A stretch of 64,000 nucleotides of DNA from Lomentospora prolificans. Lineage: Eukaryota; Ascomycota; Sordariomycetes; Microascales; Microascaceae. The stretch lies in contig JARFXM010000009.1 of the NCBI GenBank assembly GCA_029532625.1, positions 2,604,001 to 2,668,000 of the forward strand, read 5' to 3'. The first letter of the stretch is position 1, and every line of letters starts with the position of its first letter. The notes beneath the pieces were generated by a model that ran no database searches, had not been told where the DNA came from, and saw only the letters and a list, made by a program, of their open reading frames with translations. Positions 34,502 to 45,973 of this stretch are shown here, one piece after another. A program made the translations under genes and the position numbers.

Positions 34502-36499
34502 AATTGCACATACAAAGGCGTCGCGAGGGATGTAAATATCATGACTCTTAGAAATGCCAGGATAGGCGACTTTTGTTTTTCAAGCCCCAGCTATCTCGGG
34601 GCTCATGTATTCATTTTCTGGCAGGGCCTTCCCCTTCTACCCTGTCATTAATAATGTGAGCGGCATCAGAAATCCTGCATGTAGGCTTCTCGATGGATGG
34701 ACAGACATAAATAATTCTTTCCTTCTTCCGAAACTTGGGTCTCCATCGTCGATATTGCGGCATCTTAAACAAAAAAATCTGGTTGTATTGTTACTATCTA
34801 TCTATTGGGCTTGGGGAGGGGAAAAGCGCAGAGTGTTTCCCTCGAGAGTCTGGACTATAACATCACATTATCAATGATGCAAAGCCATCCTTGGATCTCA
34901 CGGACAAATCTATTAGTGAGTCGCCAGCAGAGTGGCGGTCAATCAAGGCTGGCTCCTCCTGCAATCCCCGTCACTATAAGTTTGATGCAAATAAGGGTAC
35001 AGATAAGATACAATCCCGAAGCACACCACCATTGCCGTACACTGCGCATGTACTTGAACCGCTGGCTGGCGGGGCAATTTCTACCCCTCGGCTCTGGAGT
35101 CTTGCAGGACTCCGGTTCGGCTGGCAAAGGAACAACTCAACAATCCCGCCCACCAGAAAAAAAAAAGGAGCCCATCGTTGATTCCCTGCTGAAGTTAGAT
35201 TTGTTTCCGTTGGGGATTGGCAGGAACAAACATCAACCCACACCGACGCCTTTAGAGCTGCTGGCGTTGCAGCGGGCGGGGCTTCGAAAAAGCGGGCTCA
35301 TCACGAACCAAACCCGGTACTGCGCGGGGTAATTTTTTTTTTTTTTTTTTTTTTTTTTTCGATTGGACCTTCTTTCCTCTCCCTCTGCTCCGGGGCCTAA
35401 AGCATCGTGACTCAAAATAGTTTCTCAACTGTCATGGTAGTTTTATCAGGTGAAGGCCCCTCTTTCTTTCCTGGGACAACTTATGACAAGATGGAACCCT
35501 CCATTCTGTTCGTTTTCTGAGTCGTGGCAAAACGGGTGGGCTGTCGTACCATTTTAGCAATTCCTCTCGAGTTGTTCAAGCTTAATTGAAACCCTTCCTG
35601 GTTTGCTGCCAGTGCCACAAGGGCCGGTTGATAATAGTCTCTTTCTGCTCTCCACGCCGGAGCAATCTTCCAAGTGTATCAGACCGACAAGGATCTCTCT
35701 GGTGATGGGGGCCTTATACAAGGGAGTGCCTTCTTGCCAAAGTAACCACGTTCCGATATCGACCAAAGAGTCCCTTCTTCGGGTTGAATCCGAGCGAGGA
35801 CCGCCACTTCCCGGAACAAAAGCTACAAAAGCTACCTAAATACTTCTTTGTTGCTTGCAACCATGACAAGTAGACTTTTCCGTGCCAGTTCCCACTTTGT
35901 TAGTTAGCCTGGTGACCCCAACCTTCCCCCCTCCCCCCAAGCCCCCACCCTCTGCGAACCCTTTGACAGCCTGGGCACGTCACGAAATCCGGGTGGTTTC
36001 ATCCCACCTGCCACGGGTATCATTCAGCTCGGGTCTCGCTGGCTCTTCCTTCCTCGCGCCATCGCCCTTTCCGGGGGCGTATCCACTCGACCACTTGGTT
36101 CCGCGTACTTGCCTTCCCAGCTCGACCGCGACGGCCTAGTCCAGAGCTGGCACACCTTTCTCGATTTGCACCCACCAGGCTGCTATTGTAACCGCTGCTT
36201 CAACTCCCTCCATTTTCTTCTTCTTCTTCTTCTTTTATTCCATTTCCAGCTATCCTCACCCGCTTGCATTCTTTTTCGATGGAATTTTTAGATACCCTGT
36301 TATGTGTTACTCTTAGGCGCCTGTTGAGCCATTACTTCGAACTGCCTCTTGCCAGGCTCTCTTTCACAAGTCACCTATAACACGCCACCTGCTTTCCCAG
36401 GAAAGCTACTTCTAAATCACTAAACACACCTACTATTAATCCTCCCCTTTCCTCCAACATCATAGCTGAGCTCAGAAAAAGTGTACCCACTCTGTCACC
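34502..36499. other. Intergenic region upstream of the heme-oxygenase-like gene
   Basis: This 2.0 kb holds the transporter 3' UTR and the promoter and leader of the next gene. The right 500 nt are strongly C/T-rich, including CTT repeats near 36217-36236, as in long fungal leaders. A 27-nt T homopolymer is listed separately. No coding signal is convincing. Confidence 0.45.
35333..35359. repeat. 27-nt poly-T homopolymer
   Basis: An uninterrupted T run lies between A332 and C360 of this block. It could be a poly-dA:dT promoter element or the trace of a poly(A) insertion; no retroposed body is visible beside it. Confidence 0.8.
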
Positions 36500-38035
36500 A
36501 TGATTCCTGTGGAGCCTGCTCGAATGGCGCGGCAGAAGACTATCGCGGAGTCTTTAAGAGGCGCAACAAGGACATTGCATAAAGAGCTTAATCGACTCAT
36601 CGTCTCCCGCCTCCCGTTGGCGCTGCCACCCCAGACCATCGACCCTTCGATCTACACCTCTGGAATCCTTCATATTGCACCTGTCTATATCGCCTTCGAG
36701 ACCCTCTGGCGGGAGATTGTCAATGGCCCTACCAATCAGGCGCCTTTCACTAACACGGATGAAACCAGTTCGCAGGGATCCGAGCTTACTCGTTCACACC
36801 TTCTCCAGGACACTTCCTGTGCCTTTCCGCCAGCGGATGTAGGGTCTTCTGAACCCGATGTGCCTGAGAGAATACGGGCCTTACTTTCCAATATCTACAT
36901 ATGCGGCCTCCAGCGTTCAGATGCGCTAAAGCGCGATTTGCGACAACTCACGGGCTGGTCCGCTGCAGAAGTGGACGCACAACTCCGGCATATCTCATCG
37001 ACGGGTGCCTTGAAAGACTTCACGGCTACCATCCATAAGTCAATCCGGGAGCGGCCCCATGTTCTTGTTGCCTATACCTATATCCTGTACATGGCGTTAT
37101 TCGCCGGTGGAAGGTTTATTAGAGCCTCTCTTGAATCTGCCGGGGATGAGTTCTGGGATCGCAAGGCTACCCGACTCCTATTCCCAATAGCAGCCGTCTC
37201 TCAAGATCCTGCCAGCACCCCAGCCGTTTCTCCCACGTCAGCCATACCACCTCATGGAGAAAGGCACCAGGGTTCTTTTCTCCCTGTCAATCCGCATACA
37301 TCCCCTCGGCTTCCACTCAACTTTTTCCATTTCAACACTCCCCGCGACGGCGAGGACTTGAAAGAGGAATATAAGCAACACCTCCTCAATGCAGAACCTA
37401 CCCTTACCGAAGCCGAGACAGAAGACATAATTCAGGAGGGAGTTGTCATCTTTGAAGAGATGCACGCCATCGTCCAGCAACTTGACGAGCGTTTCACTTC
37501 CCCTGATGCACGGGATAGCCCCCTCTATACTAATACGCCCTTGCGATCCGAGCGGCTACGTAACAGCGTCGCTATCACCAAAGAGCGCAACGAGCGTAAG
37601 GCTGCGAGGAGTAGCGTCGATTCCTACGAGTACGACAGCGAGGATCTCGAGTCAACGCCTCTCGTGGAACCACCGAGCAAGAACAAGTCCGGACGGACGA
37701 GCGAGGACAGTGCTACTTCTAAGAAATCTGTTCGTTTTGCGGAACAGGTGACGCCTTCGGAAAAGCCTAGACGGGCGTTCAGCTTCGACGGCCAAGACGA
37801 CGCAGATACACTCGAAAACTGGGTCAGGGCCGAAGACTCGCTGTTAAGGACGGTTCTATTAGTGTTGGCTTATGCGGCTGTACTAGTGGGCTTTGCCCTC
37901 ATTGCTGCGATTTTAATCACTGGTTGGTGGAAAGGGAGACCGGGGTCGCCGCAGGCTATTGCGAGGGCGGCTGCTAAGGCCGCAGCCCAAGCAGCTGCTG
38001 AAGCAGCTACCAAGACTTGGCACGTTGGTTTGTGA
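36500..38035 (+). CDS. Heme-oxygenase-fold protein with C-terminal membrane anchor
   Basis: A single exon encodes 511 aa. The N-terminal ~220 residues resemble the heme oxygenase superfamily: ESLRGATRTLHKELNRLI carries the candidate axial His, and YTYILYMALFAGGRFIRASL matches the distal-helix glycine motif. The fold is interrupted by a Ser/Thr/Pro-rich insert and followed by a disordered region of about 250 residues. A membrane segment lies at about 450-477 (TVLLVLAYAAVLVGFALIAA), then a 30-residue Ala-rich tail likely to form an amphipathic helix. Yeast Hmx1 is also an ER tail-anchored heme oxygenase but is much shorter (~317 aa). Enzymatic degradation of heme to biliverdin and iron is possible but unproven, since fungal relatives may only share the fold. 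The start ATG follows CACC. Confidence 0.82.
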   Translation: MIPVEPARMARQKTIAESLRGATRTLHKELNRLIVSRLPLALPPQTIDPSIYTSGILHIAPVYIAFETLWREIVNGPTNQAPFTNTDETSSQGSELTRSHLLQDTSCAFPPADVGSSEPDVPERIRALLSNIYICGLQRSDALKRDLRQLTGWSAAEVDAQLRHISSTGALKDFTATIHKSIRERPHVLVAYTYILYMALFAGGRFIRASLESAGDEFWDRKATRLLFPIAAVSQDPASTPAVSPTSAIPPHGERHQGSFLPVNPHTSPRLPLNFFHFNTPRDGEDLKEEYKQHLLNAEPTLTEAETEDIIQEGVVIFEEMHAIVQQLDERFTSPDARDSPLYTNTPLRSERLRNSVAITKERNERKAARSSVDSYEYDSEDLESTPLVEPPSKNKSGRTSEDSATSKKSVRFAEQVTPSEKPRRAFSFDGQDDADTLENWVRAEDSLLRTVLLVLAYAAVLVGFALIAAILITGWWKGRPGSPQAIARAAAKAAAQAAAEAATKTWHVGL

Positions 38036-38687
38036 AGATGTGGAGTACTTGGGCACCTACAACCAGATGGCTGGATATCGGGGATCTTGGCGTCTGAGAG
38101 CGCATGTAAAGAGGTATGTGTGGAAGTGTCTGGTAAGGGAGCGTGATGAGAGGAAATCTGTTCTTTTTCTAGAGGTGTCGCGGTGGAATATCTATATTGT
38201 TTATTGCATACCTGCCTAGGACTGAGGCCCGTACCTAGTTGTTATACCCCTTCAATATCAATTCCATGCTCGCACATATCTCGTCCACTGGGATATTCTT
38301 CACTCGGTGTCACTTGAATCGAAGCGTCGAAAAGAAGTGGAAGTACTCTTCCGCTTTCTCCCAAGTTGGATGAACCCGTTATGTTTGACCCAAATGTTGG
38401 ATATAGTATTCGCAAATAATGAGTGTTCTCTCTCAGTTTGATGCTAATGTCCCGATGCCATGCTTCATTCTATCTTCATTCAACCCATAGTTGCAAAAGA
38501 CTATGCAGCCGTATTCCCGGTTAGGGTAACCCGTACCAACGCCGTCTGAACGTCCCGTTCCCATATTTACAAATGCAAAGCGCTCAGCCAGCATATGACG
38601 AGCCTCTTCTACGCTAGAGGGAAAAAAACAAAAAAAAAAAAAAAAAAAAAAAGAAAGTTAAAAAAAGAGGGCTCACAATGCTGGCCA
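38036..38687. other. Convergent intergenic region
   Basis: This 0.65 kb between two facing genes should carry both terminators. Next to the CDT2-like stop codon lies a poly-A run (poly-T on that gene's sense strand), listed separately. No gene is seen. Confidence 0.5.
38630..38652. repeat. 23-nt poly-A homopolymer
   Basis: An uninterrupted A run begins 36 nt past the stop codon of the minus-strand CDT2-like gene, where it reads as poly-T. It is a simple repeat in the presumed 3' UTR. Confidence 0.8.
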
Positions 38688-41016
38688 TCATTCGTCATAA
38701 GGGGTATCGACCACATCCGCCCAACCAGAATTGAACCTCTGCCCGCCAAAGTCGCCACAGTTCCTAAGGAAGCGGGCCCGCTCGGCGTCGGTAGACCAGA
38801 AGCGCACCGAGTAGTCGTCCGATATGGAGATGAGTTGGCCGTCGTGTGTCCATTTGACGGAGCTGACTTCGCGGGATGTACCCTCGATGAGAGCAACGCC
38901 GTTGCGGACGATGGGGGTGCGCGTTGTGGAGGGCCAAGAAGCGTCGGACACCTGAGAGGACGGAGGGGGCATGAGGGAGTCAGATGTTTGGGAGGCTGTG
39001 AAGGTAGCTGAGGGGTCGGATTCGGTGGGCCACCGGGCACGGATGGAGCGCTCGTCACTGGGGAAGAGGATGGGGCAGTTGTCTGAGCTACCGACCGCAA
39101 GCATCTCGGTGCCAGTGACGTGCTCTGGGAGAACAGAGCACTTGATGAAGAAAGTATTGACCTTGAGCCGGTCGTGGCGGAAGCCGTAGATGGGGGCGAG
39201 GCCCTGGATGTTGCGGCCGTTGCGGGGGCGGGGTGTCTCGAGAGTGGCGAGTTCAGGGCCATGGCCAAGGATGAGATGGCTGGTAGAGTAGGTGTACACG
39301 GTGCCATTCTTGCAGACGGCGTAGAGGCGGGAGGCGTCCGTATTGAGGGCCATGGAAGTAATGCCGTAGGGTCGACGGGTGTGGTCCATTGGCTGAGCAG
39401 TGTATGCGAGAGGTTTCGGCTTATCATCACGGGTGTAACCAATGTACCTGGTATCCCATAACTTGATGGTCGAATCGGCCTCAGATGCCGAGAGGAGCAG
39501 GTGGCTTTGGCCGGGATACAGCCACTGGAGAGAAGTAACGGACGCCAAGTTGGAGTCGTGCTTCCGGTAATGACCTGACCATATGGTATTGATAGGGTCT
39601 CCGAAGCTCGAGGATGTTGATTCCGAGAGGACGGTACCGTCAGGTTGAACAAAGACCTCCTCGGGAATTGTGCTAACCGACTTCTTGTACCTCGTATCCC
39701 AGATTTGAATTCGGCCAGTCCTATCGGACGTGGCTAGGATGTGGCCACTGACGTTTCCGGGCTGGAACTTGACCTGCCTCAAGCAGCTATCATGCCCACC
39801 GGTGAGGTTGAACAGCAGCGATTGAGACTTGACATCCAGTACACGAGCACTCCTATCCCCGGCCGCGGTTGCGATGTGTGTGCCGGATGGAGACCAATCG
39901 AGATCCATAATGGCGTTGGCATGTGCCTGCCAAAAGTACTCAGGAGCAAGTTTATCATCCTTCCTTGTGATGAAGCGGACATAGCCCTCCTCGTCGCCGA
40001 CTGCAGTGATGGGCTTCCCCTGGCCGTTCGTAGTCGCTAGGCTGAATGGGATAAGATTGCTGCCGTTCTTAAAGCTGGTGCACTGGATCGTATCGTTGCT
40101 TTTGCTGCAGTATGAGGCGAGATCAGGATGCACATCTGGAACCGGACACTGGTACGTCCTGTGAGGCATTCGGGTAGAACCTCCAAACTCGCGTACGAGG
40201 AGACGGCTATGGAAGTTGGTGGCTCGAAACCGTTTGATCGGTTGTGGAGGAGCAACGGGTTCTTCAATCTCCTGTGGGATACAACAGGTTAGAAGGCCCA
40301 TCCACAGAAAGCACTAGTTTGTGTGTCCTTACCATTCCATCATGGTCGATAGACTCGGTGTCAAAAGGATTCTCAAGCCCGTAGTCCAAAGTCTTCATTA
40401 AAGCTTCTCGGCGAGCCCCTCTAGAGCATGGCCAGAAGTCATTCTGTTGTGCGGCGTGTTAGGCTGGTAGATTCAGGCAAGGTAATGCGTACCAACTTAC
40501 CAAGGTTTTAGGTGCATCATCGAGGTCTTGGGGGAAAGAGGGAGGGCTGGAGGGAACGCAGGGAGAAGAAGGAAGATTATCATCCTAGGCTTGTTAGTTG
40601 AAGCTCGACCTGGATATTCATAAATTGACGATTTTCTGTACCTTAAGGGCATGTCGAGGTTCTTGAAGCCGATGAGAGAAAGCGGGGATATTCTCATCAC
40701 TGAAGGGGTGAGAGCTAGAATTCTGTATTCGTACACGCTTCATCAAGGGTTCAGGCATCGGCATCGGTAGGGAGGGAGAGAGCGAGGACGATTCAGAATC
40801 GAACAGCTTCCTCTTGACTCTAGAGCCTTGTTGATTTGCAACCGAGCCCCCAACTTCATTCAACGCCGAACGGGCATGGCGATCGGGTAGGGAGGAGCTT
40901 CCGGAGAGCATAGGTCCAAAGAATCGGGCGAACCTCCTGGGCGTAACCGAAGGGTTTCTCCGTTCCCTCCTCCTCGGAGGGGAAAGGAATGTATTTCGGT
41001 TCGGGGTACTAGGCAT
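38688..41016 (-). CDS. WD40 protein of the Cdt2 (CRL4 substrate receptor) type
   Basis: Cdt2 is the WD40 receptor of the CUL4-DDB1 ubiquitin ligase that destroys licensing factor Cdt1 and, in fission yeast, Spd1 during S phase. Four exons (41016-40642, 40584-40501, 40443-40333, 40271-38688) encode 717 aa. A basic, disordered N-terminus (MPSTPNRNTFLSPPRRRERR, VTPRRFARFF) of ~190 residues precedes the propeller. WD repeats include DLDWSPSGTHIATAAGDRS, HILATSDRTGRIQIWDTR and LLLSASEADSTIKLWDTR, and the long insert between blades after LWDTR fits Cdt2. It is larger than fission-yeast Cdt2 (~490 aa). The nearest alternative is another DDB1-associated WD40 protein. The ATG at 41016 is the first one in frame after the upstream non-ATG stretch. 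It is divergent from SPB1. Confidence 0.8.
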
Positions 41017-41895
41017 GATTCCGGCGGCAAGCAAAGGTTCGTGAGAGGAGACGGGGAGGTCATCGACATTCGTCGGAGGTGAGTACGGAGCAGAGAAAAG
41101 CGGAGGATCGTGAGAGATGGGGTGAGATATGAGGGCTTGTAGATGGGGTTAGAGAGGACTGAATTCTCGCCGGGGGGAGCGAGTGGCCGAGACACAGTCC
41201 TGCGAATGAAGGCAATTGCTAACAAGTCATGCCAAAATCACCCACGGAACGGGCCAATTCAAGTTGCAAGTTCAAGAAAAGTCGGAGTCAGGTATCGAGG
41301 GCCAAGATCTGGGTCTTGGGAGGCTGGAGTCACAGCGCGAGATGTAAGTACTTTGCTTGGTCGTGCCCATTGGAACACATGTACCCGCACACTCACGGGA
41401 AGATGAGAGAACATGGAAGTCACTTTACGCGATCGCGGGTACTTGACGCCACTGGAAACGCGCTGAGGTGGGTGCGTGGCCAGCCAATGGTGACGCGAGA
41501 TTGAGTTTGACAGGCACCAAAATGGAAAACCTGGACACTGTGGCCGGCGCGGCACCACCCACTGTACCATCCACTGTACAGACTCTTGGTGGCACTTGGG
41601 GAAGCAACAACCACCTATCAAGATGCTGAAGCTAAGATTGACCCCACTCTCTCTCTCTGCCACTGACCCGATATTTTCCCGTTATCGCTGCCACCGCCTT
41701 TCTTATCGGCATGGAGAGCCACAGTGTTGAAAGAAAAAAATTTCGAGAGCATGTCGCGGGGTGCAATGTCACAGCCAGAACTCTCAAGCCAGAGCAACAT
41801 CGCCAGTTGCGAATCATTGGCCACCCAGCACCAGCACTCAATCCTGCAATTTCGACTTCCACATCTGTCGATAATTTGCTGGTTGCTCGACGGAA
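41017..41895. promoter_or_regulatory. Bidirectional promoter between the CDT2-like gene and SPB1
   Basis: The two start codons are 879 nt apart on opposite strands, with no gene between them, so all promoter elements of both lie here. A CT dinucleotide tract is at about 41644-41657. Ribosome-biogenesis genes often share such regions, but I cannot assign specific motifs with confidence. Confidence 0.6.
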
Positions 41896-44496
41896 ATGGC
41901 CATCCAAAAGAAGCACGGCAAGGGCCGTCTCGACAAATGGTATAAGTTGGCCAAGGAGAAGGGCTACAGAGCCCGAGCTGCCTTTAAGCTTATCCAGCTC
42001 AACAAGAAATATGGCTTCCTTGAGAAGAGCAAGGTCCTCATCGATCTTTGCGCTGCGCCAGGTGTATGTGGCTTCCCCATTTGTTTGCTCTCCTCTCCGG
42101 CTGCACAAAGTACTAACCTCTGGTGCGGCTACTCTAGTCGTGGTGTCAAGTCGCCGCCGAGACCATGCCGGTCAACAGTCTAATTGTCGGTGTGGATTTG
42201 GCTCCCATCAAGCCCATACCCCGGGTAATCACCTTCCAAGGCGATATTACTACGGAAAAGTGCCGAGTGACCATTCGACAGCATCTCAAGACTTGGAAAG
42301 CCGATACCGTTCTCCACGACGGTGCCCCCAACGTCGGTACTGCCTGGAACCAGGATTCGTTCAACCAAGCCGAACTTGTCTTGCAGTCCATGAAGTTGGC
42401 AACCGAATTCTTGGTCGAGGGTGGTACTTTTGTCACCAAGGTGTTTAGGTCCAAGGACTACAACCCTCTTCTGTGGGTCTTCAACCAGCTTTTTACCAAG
42501 GTCGAGGCTACGAAACCCCCCTCTTCGCGAAACGTATCCGCCGAGATCTTCGTCGTATGTCGAGGCTTCAAGGCCCCCAAGCGGATCGATCCTCGCTTCC
42601 TTGATCCCCGATCCGTCTTCGCTGAGCTCTCCCAACCCACCCCCAACAATGAGGCCAAGGTGTATAACCCTGAGACGAAGAAGCGAAAGCGAGAAGGTTA
42701 CGAGGAAGGAGATTACACCCAGTTCAAGGAGGTCTCGGCCAGTGAATTCATACAAACCACCGATCCCCTTGCTATCTTGGCTAACTGCAACAAACTGAGC
42801 TTCGCACAACCTCCCAACGGCGACGTTGCGCTAGCAGCCCTGGATAAACTTCCCGAGACTACGCAGGATATTCGTAACTGCTGCGAGGATCTCAAGGTCC
42901 TTGGCCGGAAGGAGTTCAAGATGCTTCTAAAGTGGCGTCTCCGCGTTAGAGAGATATTCGGATTCGCTACCAAGAAGACTGAGGAAACAACAGAAGAGGT
43001 TGCCGAGGTCGAGTCTATGGACGAAGAGTTGAAAATTCAAGAAGAGCTTCAGTCACTCAAGGACAAAGAGAGTGCAAAAAGGAAGCGAGAAAGGCGCAAA
43101 GAGAATGAGCGAAAACAAAAGGAGATTGTCCGGATGCAAATGAACATGATGGCTCCTATGGATATCGGAATGGAACAGGACGGGCCGATGGGCGAAGGGT
43201 CGATGTTTAGGCTCAAATCTATAGACGAGACCGACACGCTCAGGCGTATCGCCCGCGGAAAGATGGCTACTATCAGCAAGCCCGAGAAGAAGCCGGTGAT
43301 TGAAGAAGAATCATCCGACGAGGAAGATGAGGCCGCGGATTATCTGGAACGAGAACTCGACTCTCTGTACGATCAGTATCGGGAACGGAAATCGGAGGCT
43401 GATCCCAAGTACCGAGCTAAGCGGTCGCGCGAGGAACATGACGACGAGTGGGAAGGTCTCTCCGCCGCTGGCAGTGCTAGCGACATTAGCGACGATTCTG
43501 AGCTCGAAGAGGAGAGCGATGACGGTCTTGATGACGAGTCAGACGGTATCAAGAAGTCGCTTCTAACCGACCTCGAGGATGAACCGGTAGATAGCACCCT
43601 ATCTAAGCGGGCGCGCAACTTCTTTAACCAAGACATCTTCAAGGATGTCTTGGGCGCTGGCGACGAAGATGCGGAAATGGCGGATGTCCCCAAAGGAAAG
43701 AAGGAGAAAGAGTCGAAGAAAAAGAAGACTGAGGCTACCACGAAGGGGATTACCAACACCGAAGCAAAGGCCGTTGGATCTGACTCTGATTCTGAGAATA
43801 GCGAAGAGGAGGATACCTTTGAGGTTGTGAAGCACAACAAGGAGAACGATTGGGAAGAGGAAGACAAGCGCCGGGCGGACGGCAAGATCGGTAAGTTTGC
43901 TACACCAACCAATCTCGCAGATACAGCAACTAATCGTGTGCGTAGACATCGACATTGTCACCGCGGAGGCGATGACGCTAGCTCACGAACTCGCCACCGG
44001 CAAGAAGACCAAGAGCGACCTCATAGACGAGGGCTTCAACAAGTGGGCCTTCCGCGACCGCGACAGCCTTCCCGACTGGTTCTTGGACGACGAGACAAAG
44101 CACGACAAGCCGCTCAAGCCCATCACCAAGGAGGCGGCCGCAGCCATCAAGCAGAAGCTCCGGGCCCTCAACGCGCGCCCGATCAAGAAGGTGCAGGAAG
44201 CCAAGGCCCGCAAGAAGTTCAAGGCGGCGCAGAAGCTGGAGAAGCTCAAGAAGAAGTCGGAGCTCCTCAACGACGACGAGGGCATGACGGAGAGGGAAAA
44301 GGCCGAGAGCATCACCAAGCTCATGGCCAAGGCGCAGCAGAAGAAGCCCAGAAAGCCCATCAAGGTGGTGGTGGCCAAGAACACCAACAGAGGTATCCAG
44401 GGCAGGCCCAAGGGCGTCAAGGGAAGGTACCGCATGGTGGATCCTCGCATGAAGAAGGAGCTGAGGGCGCAGAAGAGGATAGCCAAGAGGAAGTAG
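41896..44496 (+). CDS. SPB1: AdoMet-dependent 25S rRNA 2'-O-ribose methyltransferase Spb1
   Basis: Spb1 is a nucleolar FtsJ-family enzyme that methylates ribose in the 25S A-loop and is needed for 60S subunit maturation. Three exons (41896-42063, 42138-43890, 43946-44496) encode 823 aa; yeast Spb1 has 841. The Rossmann domain carries DLCAAPGSW (50-58), and the catalytic tetrad reads K31, D117 (LHDGAPN), K157 (TFVTKVF) and E192 (SAEIF). A middle DUF3381 segment, long acidic stretches and a Lys-rich Spb1_C domain follow (ALNARPIKKVQEAKARKK, then GRYRMVDPRMKKE at the end). No catalytic residue is missing. The start MAIQKKHGKGRLDKWY is the family N-terminus. Confidence 0.97.
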
Positions 44497-44605
44497 AAAT
44501 GATGTATAGGATATCTAGTCTGGTTGCATATAGCAGGCGCAAAATATCATGGTTTTGGGTACACAAAACACAAAAAACGTTCTTTGATGATGCCCAAGTC
44601 TTGCT
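44497..44605. terminator. Shared convergent 3' region of SPB1 and the JmjC gene
   Basis: Only 109 nt separate the two facing stop codons, which is too short for two independent fungal 3' UTRs of usual length. The transcripts therefore probably overlap. Positions of cleavage sites cannot be read with confidence. Confidence 0.55.
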
Positions 44606-45973
44606 TCATTTCGGTTCTGCTCCTTGCAGAGCGAAGCTCATGTTCCTCACTAGATTGGTGAGAGAGTACAGCGGGCCGCTGTAATCCATGTCATACCAGT
44701 AATTCACCGCAAGCACGAAGCCCTCGTCCTCTTCGCTGCAAGACTGGGACACTTTGTGATACCTGCCATTTTCGTTAGGATGCCGCTGCCGATCCAACTT
44801 GGCGGATTCGGGAAATAAACGCACCACATGGCAGGCAGATATAACATATCCCCCGGCTCCAGCGTAACCCTTACGGGCTCCACCAATTCGGCATACTCGT
44901 TCGCTCGGACCGCCCCCTTTCCCTCGACCCCTTCCTGGCCCCCGACGGCCACCCCATCCGGATCCCACGTCGGAAACGGCACCCTGGCCTCGGCCCCGTC
45001 CTCGTCCCCCGCCGCCGCCTCCTCCCTCTCCAACACCAGCTTCCCCGTCCCTTCCTCTCGCCTGTAGCTCGCCGGATGCAGACTCACCTCCCCGACGGCG
45101 GGAGCGCACAGAGCCGGCAGGAGAGCAAAGTGCTTGCGACCCCTAATCTGGATGTAGAGGTTCTCGTAGCCGTCGCGGTGCATGGCGGTCACGGAGCGGG
45201 AGTTGCCGATCCAGAGGTTCAGGGCGTCGGGGGCGCGGTCGAGGGCGATGCGCGCGAAGGGCACAGTGGTGGGGAGGTGGGGGAGGAGGGGGGAGTATTC
45301 GTCATGGAGGTTGTTGTTTTCTTGGGTTTGGGTCGGGACTGTGAGCTCGTTCTGGCTGCACGGGAGGGGGAAAAGGGAAAGGGAAGGGGAAGCGGTGGTG
45401 GGCACGTACGGGTTTGAGCGTAGCGGATCTCGCCTTGGGAGGAAGGATCTTTCTCCTGGTTTATGACATAGTCCAGAAACTCTTCAAAGTCTTGCTCTTC
45501 CTCATGGGGTTTAGCAAACACGAGCGATCCGTCCTCCATTTTCGTCGGCGCATCAGCATTTCTAGTCCGCAATAAAGTCAGCCGCTTCCATCGCTGGCCA
45601 GCTTGGTTTGTGCTTCGCGACCAGTGGACGAGAAAGAGGAGATAATCCGCGCCCAAGAAAAAAAAGAAAAAAGAACTATAGAGCTTTCTCACCCTCTCGG
45701 CGTAACCGCAACATTCACCCTCCTCCCCCTCATCGCCTCAATCAAGAATTCCCGGTCCCACCGTTGATATGCCTCCCAGTCGCGCACGCAGCCCCTTACG
45801 ACAAAGGGCGTGTTGCGCGCCACATAGCGCATGAACTCCAGCGCACTAGGCTCCTCATCAAGCTCATCTATAAGCGCACTGTTCAGGTCATTGTAGGTCG
45901 AGATGAGGTCCCGGAGGAACGGGTTCTTGCCCGGCCCCGGCGCCGATTCAGGGTCGGCGAGCTGCGGGGTCAT
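44606..45973 (-). CDS. JmjC-domain hydroxylase of the JMJD7 type
   Basis: Four exons (45973-45693, 45561-45410, 45320-44825, 44762-44606) encode 361 aa. The product matches the cupin-8/JmjC group whose human member JMJD7 is an Fe(II)/2-oxoglutarate (3S)-lysyl hydroxylase acting on TRAFAC GTPases. Landmarks are PFVVRGCVRDW, NVAVTPRGNADA, the HxD iron ligands at His192 and Asp194 (TAMHRDGYENLY), LEPGDMLYLPAMWYHKVSQ with the third ligand His312, and AVNYWYDMDY. The intron 2 acceptor chosen here (exon starts 45320) restores YAQTQNNNLHDEY, which fits the family better than the earlier acceptor. A Glu/Gly-rich insertion precedes the last ligand block. Claims of peptidase activity for JMJD7 relatives are disputed. 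Upstream of 45973 the frame is open but without another ATG. Confidence 0.9.

Noticed and set aside
35333..35359. Poly-T run as a retrotransposon tail
   Set aside because: No reverse-transcriptase remnant or target-site duplication is visible next to it or to the similar runs at 38630 and 62900.
45405..45692. Alternative acceptor for the JMJD7-type gene keeping QNELTVPTQTQ
   Set aside because: It needs a weak GTGCCC donor and adds residues that break the family pattern; the later acceptor restores it in phase.
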